A stretch of 33,677 bases of DNA from an uncultured Bacteroidales bacterium (GTDB lineage: Bacteria > Bacteroidota > Bacteroidia > Bacteroidales > UBA932), in contig ONOQ01000043.1 of assembly GCA_900319485.1 (NCBI GenBank), positions 1-33,677 on the forward strand, written 5' to 3'. The notes below the pieces were generated by a model. It was not told where the DNA came from and made no database searches. It was given only the letters and a program-made list of their open reading frames with translations. This document shows, piece by piece, positions 8,854-18,700 of this stretch (position 1 is the first letter of the stretch; the number at the start of each line of letters is the position of its first letter). The position numbers and the translations under genes are program-made.

Positions 8854-10506
8854 TCAATAATCCAACACCAGCGTCTGCGGTGTAATCTGGTTCCATTTCA
8901 TTTCGGCCACAAGCCCTATCTCCAACTGCGGAGAATGAAGGTCCGGGACCGTTGTGTAAGCGCTGTCGAGGCCGTTAATTCGCACCGTAACGGAGGTCTT
9001 GTGGTCCTTTGAGAATACACTTCCCTCAGAAGGGGCGTCCAATACTCCTGCCATGTAGAACCTGCAACGGGGAAGAATGTCTCCCTGCTGGCAGTGAAGC
9101 GTATAGCCGGTGGTGTTGCGGAATTCCAGCGCGATATGGACAGGACTTCCTGCAGCCGTCTCAAGCACAAGGGTCTGGGTATAGGGGGCCGTAGAACCAA
9201 TCTTGAGCGCCCCATCAATCACATTGTCATAAATATAGCGGCTGGGACCTGTTCCCGGCATAAAGCGGAAATCCACGTCTTTCTGGTCCCCCACAATGAT
9301 ACCGGTAAGCGGACACCCGTTTACCAGGGTTGTCCCGGCATCACCCAGGCTCAGCGACATGAGTGCCACTCCATATTGAAGCGGATCATTGATCGCTATA
9401 GACTGGGTTAAGTTGTTGACCGTTCCGCCATCCGTATAATGGACAATGATGTCGTCCCAATGCTTATTGGTTTGGACATACTGTCCGCTTATATCCTCAT
9501 TGTTGGAAGTGAGGATGGTGCTGTTGGCATAATACCACAAACTGGGCGGATAGCAATAGGTCGCCGGATCCACCAATGTCACGTTCACGCCACCAATGAG
9601 CCGGATAAAGGCATTCCCATTCCACCAAAAACCAATTGAGCCTTCCGGAATGCCATAAGAGACCGGAAACGTTGTACCGACTTCCAATAACTTTGAAGAG
9701 AAATCATCGATAGCCGAACTCACCCTACTGATTTCATCAATAAGGTCTGTACTTTCGAACGGAATACGGATAAGTGCCGTCTGAATTTCCGTACGAAGGT
9801 AGTCAAAGGTGGCATAAGAGCAGGATAGAATTTGATTCTCCCGCTTGACGCTGTCAAAAATACCGACGAGCGAGGCAAATGACGAACTCCGCATGATGGA
9901 CATCACCACGTTAAACTGGTCCAGCAGAGCATCGGCTTTCTCGTACGCCTCTGATAATTCGTCAGTCACCGACATGTCCAGAACCGGTTCCAACTGGAAA
10001 GAGATGTCGCTGGCATAGGATGGGTCCGAGAGCCCCTTCGCCGTGAGGACGCCATAGGTGTGTTTCCCGGCTTTACCTGCTTCCGACCCTTGGTCCGGCG
10101 TCTTGCCATAAGCCAGGACACAATTCATTCCGTTAGGGACAAATGCACTGCCAAACAAGTGAGCATTGTTGTTTGGAACAAGGCCCGATTGGCTGATTCC
10201 AGGATTGCTCAGGATAACATTTTGCACACCCAGACGAGGATCTTGATACCCCACCTGAGGCTCCTCCGTACCGAAAGGAACCAGATACATGTGCTCAATC
10301 CCTCGGAAAACCCCGGTAGATTGCGTAATTTCAGCCGTCATCTTAGTGGAAGAACCGCCATCCACATTTTTTAACGACATGGCCAGCGACAAAGCATGCG
10401 CATCGCCCAAGCCTTCTGCAACCTCCTTATGGGTGCAGGAGCAAACGGTCCACGCGGACAGCATGAACAGAATACCCAGCTTGAACGATGCACAACTTGT
10501 CGTCAT
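8854..10506 (-). CDS. Fimbrillin-like lipoprotein, divergent member of the five-protein family
   Basis: A 550-aa lipoprotein; the signal ends at Cys22 or Cys24 (TVCSC). It belongs to a family represented five times in the window. Near the N-terminus it has STKMTAEITQ followed by FRGIEHMYLVPFG. The centre has YCYPPSLWYYANS and a LTGIIVGDQ segment. The C-terminal strand region has VPDLHSPQLEIGL. It is most similar in position and in its short, degenerate C-terminus to the 645-aa protein of operon 2. It probably serves as a minor or adaptor subunit between stalk and tip; this is inferred from gene order only. It follows the 767-aa fimbrillin by 12 bases. Confidence 0.72.
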   Translation of the reverse strand: MTTSCASFKLGILFMLSAWTVCSCTHKEVAEGLGDAHALSLAMSLKNVDGGSSTKMTAEITQSTGVFRGIEHMYLVPFGTEEPQVGYQDPRLGVQNVILSNPGISQSGLVPNNNAHLFGSAFVPNGMNCVLAYGKTPDQGSEAGKAGKHTYGVLTAKGLSDPSYASDISFQLEPVLDMSVTDELSEAYEKADALLDQFNVVMSIMRSSSFASLVGIFDSVKRENQILSCSYATFDYLRTEIQTALIRIPFESTDLIDEISRVSSAIDDFSSKLLEVGTTFPVSYGIPEGSIGFWWNGNAFIRLIGGVNVTLVDPATYCYPPSLWYYANSTILTSNNEDISGQYVQTNKHWDDIIVHYTDGGTVNNLTQSIAINDPLQYGVALMSLSLGDAGTTLVNGCPLTGIIVGDQKDVDFRFMPGTGPSRYIYDNVIDGALKIGSTAPYTQTLVLETAAGSPVHIALEFRNTTGYTLHCQQGDILPRCRFYMAGVLDAPSEGSVFSKDHKTSVTVRINGLDSAYTTVPDLHSPQLEIGLVAEMKWNQITPQTLVLDY

Positions 10507-10518
10507 GGAAACTGAAGA

Positions 10519-12822
10519 TTAAAGATCCAGCAAGTAGTCAAGACCCGAAATCCACTGGAGGTCTACAGAAAGACCCAGCGACATCTGGGAAGCGCGGAGG
10601 TCCGGTGTAGAATAGTATGCGTGTTGCAGGGAGGTCTCGTTAATCCTGAACGTTGCGTTGGTCACGAAGTCCTGGATAAACACGCGGGCGACCTTCCTGG
10701 ATACGCCATTTGCGTCCACCGGAGGAATCTGGTGATCCGTAGGCCACTTGCTCGCCAGGTCTGTGATATCAGACGCATCAGGAGCAGGAACTTTAGCGAC
10801 CAGATAGAATACGCCACCGGCAGGAATCAGATTGTCACGGCCCCAGAATGCGGATCCGCTATTGACCATTTCCAGCGCGATGTAAACATCGTTCTGAGTG
10901 GTGGAGTCGCCAGCACCGGAAGAATTGTAATTGTCGTATACAAGCGTATAATTGGGAGAAGCCGTATTAGGAATGGCTGTTGTGGACAAGGAATGGTCGT
11001 AAATAACGCCGTCAAACAACGACAGGTCACCAATGCCCTCGTGGTCACCGGTGGTTTCATATTTTCTTACAAACTGCCAGTTCATCCGGGGGTTCACGCC
11101 GCCAATGAGGATACCCCTGAGCTGGAGGGGGTTCGTACTGATGAGAATGGTATTGTTCTCTTCTGTACCATTGGTCATGGCCTTACGGTTATCCTGAATA
11201 GCTGTCAAACCATCTTTGTATACCACCGTTGACTTTAACATGGCCACTCCATAGTTGATGCTGTTGGCCACAGCCACGCCTCTGGTGGAAGACTCCACCT
11301 TGCCAGGATAAGTCCAACCGGTCCACTCTGTCGCCGTGTTCCAGGAAGCAACGCCGTCCGGGAAACTGTCAGTGGTAACATCGGTACTAGTAGTGCGGAT
11401 GGGGCTGTTTACATAGTACCAAAGTTCTGCCGGATAGATGTATTTCCGAGGTTCAAAGTAGGTCATGGTAGGGTTCACGAGCGGTTTGTTAGGGTGATAG
11501 TAGTCAAACTCATCCTTGGGATAAGTGCCGCCCCCCTTCTCTGTCGCTCTTGCAGTCCCATACGGATGGAAGTTGAGTTGCGCTGCACCTTCAGGGACCC
11601 CAAATCTACCATAGGGATAATTATCCACGTCCGTTACCTTTCCAAACTTCGAATTCCAAGCAGCTTCGTCGGCAACAATATGCTGGTTGATCAACTTGCT
11701 TTTCAATGTGGAAACATTATAGAAATGTCCATTTGATTCATTGATATAAATTTTAGCCCTTTCCAAAATAGCCTCGGCCAGACGCTGCGCATTCGCTTCT
11801 TTGACATTGGCAGGTTCAGATCCTGCAGCAGCAGTAATGACTCTGTACGTATCAATGATCATGGTACGGACAGCGGCGGAAGAACCGGCACGGTATTCTC
11901 CATTGGGTCTTATGGATGATCCATTTTGGATATAGGTCACCCACTCGGCAGAACCTGGAGTGTATGGATTATCTGAAGGTCGGATATAAGTGAAGCGATA
12001 ATAGCATCCTCCAAGCACTTCCTCCAAATCCTGTACCGGACGGCCCAGAATAATGCCGTTAGCCACATTCTCCGTGGTATTGGCATATCTGGTGACACCA
12101 GGATAGTGATCGATCTCATACTGGTGACCCAACTGAGCCCAACTTATAGCTGGAAGCTCATCATACGCGATGGAACCAATTGTTCCGGGAGTAGTGAATG
12201 CCGGGACACTCGTAGACAAGATGTCATTGATGATGGCAATCATCAAAGCGCCGGTCTGGTCATATTCGGTAACTTTCTCTTCCGGAGCAAGAATTTTGGT
12301 GGCTTTGAAAACCGTCTCTGCAGGTTTCCCGCTCAAGGTGGCTTCCGTCGCGCCGAAATCGGCATCCGCTACGCCAGTGGCTTTGATAGCCTTTCCATAG
12401 AAAGTAACCGCATCTACATTCACCGGGATGGATAATTGGAGAATACGCTTGGATGCAGGGGAAGTGGTCCCAGCCTGATTGTTATTTCCCGAATTGTCCA
12501 GACCACCATCAGAGAGGAAAAGGCCAAGGTCGAACTCTTTCTCAGCTGTAGAATTAGGATCCAGCACATAAGGAGTGCCGGAAGTTACACCAGACTTGTA
12601 AGCATAGAGTTTACCCTGCTCTATGCCACGGAAATTCTGGTTCTGCTGAACGACTCCCGCTGTCATTTTGGTCGAAGGTGCAGCGGCCACGTTGAGCACG
12701 AACTGCGTGGTCACCTCCTTGACTCCGTCTTTGCCCGTCGAGTCAGTAAATTGCTGCTCTCTCTGGCAAGAGGCTGCGAGTATCATCGTACCCGCCAAAG
12801 CCCAGATAAATAATTTTTTCAT
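10519..12822 (-). CDS. Large fimbrillin-like lipoprotein, probable stalk subunit of operon 1
   Basis: A 767-aa lipoprotein with MKKLFIWALAGTMILAASC (Cys19). N-terminal STKMTAGVVQ and FRGIEQGKLYAY, central IYPAELWYYVNSPI, SINYGVAMLKS, LRGILIGG, and the C-terminal STPDLRASQMSLGLSVDLQW motif define the same family as the large proteins of operon 2. In type V pili the lipidated precursor is trimmed by an Arg- or Lys-specific protease and the subunit polymerises by donor-strand exchange. The size here is about twice that of FimA, so a stalk role is inferred from position directly after the FimB/Mfa2 anchor. No recognisable promoter lies in the 35 bases before it. Confidence 0.75.
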   Translation of the reverse strand: MKKLFIWALAGTMILAASCQREQQFTDSTGKDGVKEVTTQFVLNVAAAPSTKMTAGVVQQNQNFRGIEQGKLYAYKSGVTSGTPYVLDPNSTAEKEFDLGLFLSDGGLDNSGNNNQAGTTSPASKRILQLSIPVNVDAVTFYGKAIKATGVADADFGATEATLSGKPAETVFKATKILAPEEKVTEYDQTGALMIAIINDILSTSVPAFTTPGTIGSIAYDELPAISWAQLGHQYEIDHYPGVTRYANTTENVANGIILGRPVQDLEEVLGGCYYRFTYIRPSDNPYTPGSAEWVTYIQNGSSIRPNGEYRAGSSAAVRTMIIDTYRVITAAAGSEPANVKEANAQRLAEAILERAKIYINESNGHFYNVSTLKSKLINQHIVADEAAWNSKFGKVTDVDNYPYGRFGVPEGAAQLNFHPYGTARATEKGGGTYPKDEFDYYHPNKPLVNPTMTYFEPRKYIYPAELWYYVNSPIRTTSTDVTTDSFPDGVASWNTATEWTGWTYPGKVESSTRGVAVANSINYGVAMLKSTVVYKDGLTAIQDNRKAMTNGTEENNTILISTNPLQLRGILIGGVNPRMNWQFVRKYETTGDHEGIGDLSLFDGVIYDHSLSTTAIPNTASPNYTLVYDNYNSSGAGDSTTQNDVYIALEMVNSGSAFWGRDNLIPAGGVFYLVAKVPAPDASDITDLASKWPTDHQIPPVDANGVSRKVARVFIQDFVTNATFRINETSLQHAYYSTPDLRASQMSLGLSVDLQWISGLDYLLDL

Positions 12823-12857
12823 AATACGTATAATGATTGATTATTAATTATATCCTA

Positions 12858-13895
12858 TTAAACATCCACATCCCAAGAGGTCCCTTCATTCCAGTCAAGG
12901 GTAACGCTGGCACCTACATAAGGTTCTTTCGGGACCACGGAGCCGTCCGGCTGCACCTTGGCCCGGATCAGTTTAAACTGCCCGGCCCGCAGCGGAAGTT
13001 TCACGCCCAGGACGGTTTCCGTAACGGTTCCATCGGCAAGAGTAGTGTACACCTTGTAACGCCAGATGGGATTCTCGGCGGTTTCCGACACAAAGGGATC
13101 ATCCGAATCGATGGTGGACTTGGTATCCTCCACCTCCCTTGACGGGAACGTGACCATGGTGAAGCACAGAGGAGCCTCCTCCCCCGCCACGGCGACTTGC
13201 TTGGACCTGACAATGGGCGTATAATCGAACCGGTATGTGCTGTCCGCCAGGTTGAGGCCGGTGGCAAAGCCGGAGGCATATACGCGAATGTCCTTGAAAT
13301 GACTTCCAAGCGTATCCAGGACAAGTGCGCTGGCGCAATTGGCCATATACAGCTTTACGTCAAACTTCTGGTCTACGCCCTGCTTGATATCCATTGGAAG
13401 ACGGGCCGTGAAAACACCCGTACTGTGGGACTCCACCGTGTCACGCACGGGCTGCACCAAACGAGCCGTATGGCATCGTTCATCCGCCTCCAGGAAGACT
13501 TCATGGTTGTCGTCGATATTGGCGATAGCCACATGCAAGTACTTTCTGATGGGGATGTAGAGCGTATAACTGGACTGCGTCGCGTCCATGATATGCCGTT
13601 CATGGTGAAGCCGGGTCGAATCCTCCATTACATCGTAGAACGACAGGTCCACGTCGTGGGCATGGTCGGTGAAGATATCTCTCAGCTGGTTATGCAACGC
13701 AGTTGCAGTAGGCGACATCTCTATATGGGAGGCCAGTTCGGTTTGCAGTTCCGTGGTTATATTGGTCACCAGGCGAAGTTCATAGTCAATGTGATAGTCC
13801 GTCTCACAATTGGCCATATTCGCGTCGATAATGCTGCAGGCAGACAAGCCGGCAACGACAACGAGCATAAACAGGTATGGCAGGCAGTGTCTCAT
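12858..13895 (-). CDS. FimB/Mfa2-family pilus anchor lipoprotein (operon 1)
   Basis: A 345-aa lipoprotein, Cys20 (VAGLSAC). After the lipid Cys comes SIIDANMANCETDY then DYELRLVTNITTELQTEL, the signature of FimB/Mfa2 proteins, which anchor type V pili in the outer membrane and limit their length. Other family blocks are SSYTLYIPIRKYLHVA, FTARLPMDI, FDVKLYMANCAS, VASGFATG-like and VSVTLDW at the C-terminus. Its length matches the family (about 300-350 aa). The ATG follows the stop of the small Sel1-like ORF after a single base. It aligns along its whole length with the 344-aa anchor of operon 2. Confidence 0.9.
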   Translation of the reverse strand: MRHCLPYLFMLVVVAGLSACSIIDANMANCETDYHIDYELRLVTNITTELQTELASHIEMSPTATALHNQLRDIFTDHAHDVDLSFYDVMEDSTRLHHERHIMDATQSSYTLYIPIRKYLHVAIANIDDNHEVFLEADERCHTARLVQPVRDTVESHSTGVFTARLPMDIKQGVDQKFDVKLYMANCASALVLDTLGSHFKDIRVYASGFATGLNLADSTYRFDYTPIVRSKQVAVAGEEAPLCFTMVTFPSREVEDTKSTIDSDDPFVSETAENPIWRYKVYTTLADGTVTETVLGVKLPLRAGQFKLIRAKVQPDGSVVPKEPYVGASVTLDWNEGTSWDVDV

Positions 13896-13896
13896 C

Positions 13897-14127
13897 TTAC
13901 TTTTCCTCCATAACTGTTTGCCAGGCCTCGTACTCCTTCCGGGCGGGGCCGTACACGGAAGCGCCGTGCAGGTTTTCCCGGGCGGCCGAGGAACCCAGCT
14001 GCGCCGCGCGGCGCATGAGTTCCAGGGCGCGGGTTTCCTGGTCTGTATCTTTCTTGTCCAGCGCGGTGAAATACAGCGCCACGCCGTATGCGTTCATGGC
14101 CTCCGGGTCGCTGAGCGTGCAGGCCAT
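13897..14127 (-). CDS. Small Sel1/TPR-like ORF, probably the severed C-terminus of the DUF3575/OmpA protein
   Basis: 76 aa with no signal peptide. It contains AMNAYGVALYFTALDKKD and LMRRAAQLGSSAARENL, a single Sel1-like helix pair. The ATG overlaps the upstream stop as TGATG, so it could be expressed as a coupled separate protein. The same frame extends in front of the ATG as EDPKL, and in related proteins (from memory) a TPR/Sel1-like tail follows the OmpA-like domain. I therefore think it was originally the tail of the preceding gene, cut off by a frame break at the edge of the 102-bp block at 14043-14144. Confidence 0.6.
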   Translation of the reverse strand: MACTLSDPEAMNAYGVALYFTALDKKDTDQETRALELMRRAAQLGSSAARENLHGASVYGPARKEYEAWQTVMEEK

Positions 14128-14144
14128 CAGCTTGGGATCCTCGC
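14043..14144. repeat. 102-bp perfect repeat, copy 1 (partner 30833-30934)
   Basis: Every base is identical to 30833-30934 in the same orientation, while the flanking paralogous sequence diverges on both sides. The block covers the start of the Sel1-like ORF. Its right edge is exactly where the DUF3575/OmpA reading frame is lost. This suggests recent recombination or gene conversion between the two operons. Confidence 0.9.
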
Positions 14145-15476
14145 ACCATAGTATACGCGTATGTAGCCCGCATTACGCTGGTCTTCCAGCAGGTTGTCGG
14201 CCACCTTCTGGTACAGGGCTTTGTCGGCCTTGAGCCTGCGTTCGCGCTCCTCTGCATCCGGAAGCGCCGCAATGCTTTGCAGCGTCTGGATTTCGCCGGG
14301 GCTGAAGCCCTTGGGACTGTCCGCCAATTGGGCACGGAACCAATCCCATGCTTCCCCCTTGCCGATAACCTCAAAGTGTGCATCTTTCAGGCCGGTGCGC
14401 GCTTTCAGGGCATCCACCACGGCCCGCGCACGGCGGACAGACAGGCTGTCATTGCGCTCCTGTGGGCCTTCAATGGAGGAAAGGCCCACCACCGAGATGA
14501 GCACCTCATTTGTGCGGTCGTCTTCCCGCAGCGCCATCACCGCAGCGGTAATCTGGTCCACGACGGCACCGTTTTTCCCCAGCGAAAGGTCCAGTGCATC
14601 CCCATCCAGCGGGTAACGCACCGTGAGAATGCTGTCGCGCCCCTCGCGGGTCAAACGATCCAGGGGACGATATTTTTCAATAGGGACCACCCAGGCGTTC
14701 TTTTTGCCCAGCTTGTCCCCCGCGGTTTCTGGGGCTTTCACCTCCTTGAGCTGCACCACAAAGGCCACAGGGGCGCTAAGGACCGTGAGGGTATCCCTAC
14801 CACTTATAACCACGCCCGGCTTGGGCCGTTTGTCCTTGGCAACGGGGTTCCAGGCTATATTCACGCCCAGCTTGGGCACCACGGCCGGCTTGCGGGTCTC
14901 CCCTAACTTGGTGCCGCAGTAGGCGCAGTCAAACTTGTCATAGGCAGCCAGGCCGGCCGCAACGCCGGCTTCCGCCTCTATGCGGATGTGCTGCCCCAGC
15001 CACCAGCTATAGCCGGCGAACAGGCCGCCGCCCCAGAAGGAACCCTGCAGGCGGTATTGCTCCACCTCCGGGTACATGTGGAAGGGGAAGGTGACATTGC
15101 CCACGTTAAAGTGGGTATAGATGGCATCGGCGCCCACAAAAACGCCGTCGTACACCTGGTCAAAGTAATACCGGACCTCCGGCACAACGGCAAAGTTGCG
15201 CCACTGGTTGGTCTTTTGCTGGTAGTCGTTGTCCCAGAACAGCCAGCGGGGCCAGGCTTTGATGCCGGCATTTGCGCCCAGAGAAACGTGTTTTCCTACA
15301 GGAAACTCAAGGCCGATATTGGGCTCTGCCGCGGCATCCCACAGCAAATTGGTACGTACGCTCATACCCTGCCACCTCTTTACCGTATCGCGCGGCTCAG
15401 AGGCAGCATAGGTAGCAAAACAAATTGCCAACCCAATTAGGAGAAGTCCCCCTTTTCGAAGCGGCCAGCTTACCAT
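14127..15476 (-). CDS. DUF3575 and OmpA-like outer-membrane protein, first gene of operon 1
   Basis: 449 aa from the ATG at 15476, chosen because the paralogue starts with the same MVxWPLRKGGLLLIGLA signal peptide; a longer frame to 15557 is unlikely. There is no lipobox, so export is by signal peptidase I. Residues about 35-210 match DUF3575 (SVRTNLLWDAAAEPNIGLEF, PEVRYYFDQVYDG, GYSWWLG, KLGVNIAWNP), probably a beta-barrel, and contain a CAYC motif. The C-terminal part is OmpA-like (ISVVGLSSIEGPQERN, SVRRARAVVDAL), suggesting peptidoglycan contact. It ends abruptly at GARIPS, about 20 residues earlier than its paralogue. DUF3575 genes commonly head Mfa/Fim-type clusters; the function is unknown. 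Confidence 0.8.
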   Translation of the reverse strand: MVSWPLRKGGLLLIGLAICFATYAASEPRDTVKRWQGMSVRTNLLWDAAAEPNIGLEFPVGKHVSLGANAGIKAWPRWLFWDNDYQQKTNQWRNFAVVPEVRYYFDQVYDGVFVGADAIYTHFNVGNVTFPFHMYPEVEQYRLQGSFWGGGLFAGYSWWLGQHIRIEAEAGVAAGLAAYDKFDCAYCGTKLGETRKPAVVPKLGVNIAWNPVAKDKRPKPGVVISGRDTLTVLSAPVAFVVQLKEVKAPETAGDKLGKKNAWVVPIEKYRPLDRLTREGRDSILTVRYPLDGDALDLSLGKNGAVVDQITAAVMALREDDRTNEVLISVVGLSSIEGPQERNDSLSVRRARAVVDALKARTGLKDAHFEVIGKGEAWDWFRAQLADSPKGFSPGEIQTLQSIAALPDAEERERRLKADKALYQKVADNLLEDQRNAGYIRVYYGARIPS

Positions 15477-15510
15477 AGTCCTACATTTTACATTGCCTAA
15501 AATTGATTTC

Positions 15511-15531
15511 TTATAAGATTTTATCTTATAA
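15511..15531. promoter_or_regulatory. Perfect palindrome in the operon 1 leader
   Basis: TTATAAGAT and ATCTTATAA are separated by three T, forming a perfect 9-bp inverted repeat 35 bases upstream of the first ATG. It could be an operator for a dimeric repressor or a weak leader hairpin. Just upstream in the sense of transcription is TTGACAATTA, a string also found, on the opposite strand, in the leader of operon 2. Confidence 0.55.
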
Positions 15532-15561
15532 TTGTCAATAAAAAGCAGACTCTTCAAACCA

Positions 15562-15591
15562 ATTTCTGCCTCGCACTCCTAATGCAGAAAT
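15562..15591 (-). promoter_or_regulatory. Leader hairpin upstream of operon 1
   Basis: The arms ATTTCTGC (15562-15569) and GCAGAAAT (15584-15591) form a perfect 8-bp stem with a 14-base loop. It lies between the proposed promoter and the start codon and is not followed by a T run in either direction. It is therefore more likely a leader structure or protein site than a terminator. Confidence 0.45.
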
Positions 15592-15615
15592 GCTATTACA
15601 CAGCAGAATAAGTTG

Positions 15616-15646
15616 TAAAGGTAGGGCTTTTAATTCTGAAAAAAAA
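15616..15646 (-). promoter_or_regulatory. Candidate promoter of operon 1
   Basis: Reading leftward, TACCTTTA (15623-15616) matches the Bacteroidota -7 consensus TAnnTTTG except for the last base. At a spacing of 20 bases the -33 position (15646-15644) falls in a run of eight T (A8 at 15639-15646 on the + strand). Transcription would start near 15609 and give a leader of about 133 bases, similar in length to that of operon 2. Confidence is moderate because the -33 lacks the G. Confidence 0.45.
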
Positions 15647-15770
15647 GAATTTTATTAATTTCTTACAATTTAGAGGCTGGTTTTATTATCTATTTGCTCC
15701 TGTTCCACCCCGGTCATTGCAAAGGTTGGTTAGGTTTTTGGTAATCATCCGCATCACGCTAGCGGAATGA

Positions 15771-18700
15771 TCAATACTGTGAAAAAGCCTTATAGGTAAA
15801 GTTGGAGATAAGGATGGGACTCTCGCCAACCGTAACAATCATTGTCTTTTCAGGAAGGGATTCCGCATGTGTTTTAGCCTTAACATACTCACTTTCGGCG
15901 TCGTCATAGGCCAGCCACTCGTACCAGCCATTGCTGCCGGGATATTGGAACCAGGTTCCGCAACCGTCCGCAGGCTCGCAGGATGCAGGTTTGTGCCCTT
16001 CCACAAATTTGAAGAAAGCGCCGAAAAAATACTGATTCTTAGAATTTGCTTCAATACCGCTGATAAGATCACCGGAAATCACCTTTACCTCGTATCGGCT
16101 TCCCGAAACTACGTTACCACCTTCACCCTGTCCCAGGTATAGGCCACTTGAAGATTTCACTGGATCAGGAGCGCCATCTAGAGGGGTGAAGACAAGATGG
16201 AAAGAACAGTTATCAGTACTATTATTCGCGGGCTTGAGAATCTTTTTTGCAGTGTCATAATTAGACGCTGTAAAATGACCGGTATGAATACGCGTCTTAT
16301 CCTTCAGGCGGGGATAACGGAAGGTCTCCGTTACATAACCGGGGCTGGACAGGACCAGCGCGATTTCCTGATTCTTACGCCCACTCACCGTCATTAACTG
16401 AAGCTCATGATAATACTCATTTACACTGACATCCTTGACATCCGGCGTACAAGGATAAGAGGCCGGTGTAGAAGCCTTAACCCCGGAAGTGTTACTATTA
16501 TCGCTGCTGCCAACGATGTTTCCGGCTGCGTCCTTAAGCGTTATCGTAGCACCCGGGCAATCGGGGTCGTCATAATAACCGAAAATGACACCGCGCGAAT
16601 CTTTGTTGCCGTTGTTGACACTCTGCGCCCTGCCATAGGCCATATTAGACCAGAACTTTCCATTGTCGAGCGGGTCGCAGACACCATCCAGCAAGCCATA
16701 CGACCTCGTGGTGATTCCCTTGTTGAAGCGGTAAGGCTTTACCACCACCGAATTATAGCCGGTGGCCGAAATCTCCAGTTGGAAATCTCCGTCGTTGGTG
16801 GTAGAGAAGAAATACAGTGTATTTTGGGCCCCCGTGGGCGTGAAAAGGAAGCTATCTACGTCATCACCACGGGTAACGCCCGTGTTCTTGGAACTGTCAT
16901 TGGTAAGGCAGGTCAGCCGGAGGGTCAATTCCGGGTACTCCCCATGCTCGTCGGTTTCTACCTGAAATTCGAACGGAATGCTATTCCCGCCGGCTTCGGC
17001 CGGTACGGGATCGGGAATACAGGCATCGTGGATAAGGCCGAAGCCATAGTTAGAGAATGACTCGCTGGTTTTCTCAAAATATGTACTTTCCACCCACACT
17101 TTGGTGGCATTTCTGGCGCAATTGGTCTTGAAATAGCAGGGGATCGTACGCCAGGTCTTGTCTCCCCCATTGGCCGTGCGGACAATCTCGGCCGCCTTGT
17201 ACTGGTCCCACGTGAGAGTGCGGGTGAAATGATAGGACGGCTTTCCGGCATAGCCTTCATCGTCCGAAATAGAATCGGCTATAACCACCGGCAGGTTATT
17301 ATCCTCCTTGTTGGGGTCCGGCGTAAGCGTAAGATCCTGCGGCTCAATCTGGAACTCAATGGGGAAAAGGTTTTTGGTAAGACCTTCCGGAATGCTGATG
17401 TTGACCGTCTGTTCCTCTCCCTTCAAAGCATGCAATACGGGATATTCGCAAGTCACCCGCATTTCCTGGGTGGGAAGCACCGTAATCACCACATCTCTAT
17501 ACAGGCGTCCCTCGTTATGGTTTCCCGTGATCCGGAGGGTCTGGCTCCGGATGGTGCGACTGGGAGCGGCTGTGCAGAACTGAATGGGCCGCCAGCCAGT
17601 GCCATCATCGCTACCGACAAGGAAAACATCCGGATTGGAGGGGTCTTTCGACTCCCCTGCCGGGAAAATGATATCGGGGCCGCCATCGGAAGGAGGAAGA
17701 AGTTTAGCCGTTACAGCGGGGTTCTCGTCGGTACCAATGGGCACGCCGGAAGTTGTAGCGAAATAAACCTTCAACGTAGTCTCGGGGTTAGTATCTGTTA
17801 CTTGAGCATTATAGCTCTTGTTCATCCAGGTGAGGTGCAGGCGCGCGACGCCGTCGGAGATGTCGGCAATATGACCGGTGGAGATGTCGGCCGATACGTC
17901 AGCGCTGCCGGCCGATGCCGCAGCCGAGGCAGGGTCGGCATAGCCCATGGACAGGATCTTGGTAATGCAAATCTGGTACTTGAAGTTCCTGTAGATGGGA
18001 TAGTAGTTAGATTCCCACTCCCCGCTTTCTTCGTTCCGGAAAGTCTCCATCAAATCCACCTTGTAGAAATAATCACCCTCGTGGCTCGGATCGCCGGGAT
18101 CGTAATCAGCGTCTCCGGGGTTTCCATGACTGGGGTAACTGTAGTGCCCATAAACAATGACATAGGTGGGAGGAATCTTCTCGGACGGAACGGGGCGCTC
18201 ATACAGGTACACGGCATGCCCTTCCGTATCTTCACCGGCATCTACCTGTGCCTTGCTCTGAAGCGCAGCTGCCACCCGGCCACCGTCTACAAACGTGGAA
18301 GGGTCCGCCTTGAACGCGTCGGCGGAGGGCTTGCTGTCGTCAAACTCGGTTCCTGCCGGAAGGTTGGCCGGATAGCCCATTCCCTGAAGGCCGGGGAAAT
18401 CCATATCCTGGTATTTGCGGATAAAACCGGTCTTGGCACTGTAAGGGGCAATGGCTCCGCGAGAAGGATAGTTGATGACAGAGAAACTGATGGGGGTAAA
18501 ATGAGAACCTTCCTGCGTATATAACACAATCTTGGCCCAGTTTCTAATCATGGGAATTTCCTGGAAATAATGCTCCTGGTCCGGATCCAGAATGAATCCG
18601 GACCAGGCCGGATTTATATTGCCGTTATCGTCCAGATAGCGGTCTCCTTCCTTGTCAATAAAATTTCCATGCCCGTCCCTCTTGGCCTGGATGCCATCGG

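Noticed and set aside
15477-15557. N-terminal extension of the operon 1 DUF3575/OmpA gene
   Set aside because: The paralogue starts at the equivalent of 15476 with the same signal peptide, and the extension would be translated from the AT-rich palindrome region.
15740-15771. Intrinsic terminator after the last gene of operon 2
   Set aside because: A short hairpin can be drawn just after the stop (ATCAT/ATGAT with CCGC/GCGG), but no T run follows it in the direction of transcription, so read-through into operon 1 remains possible.
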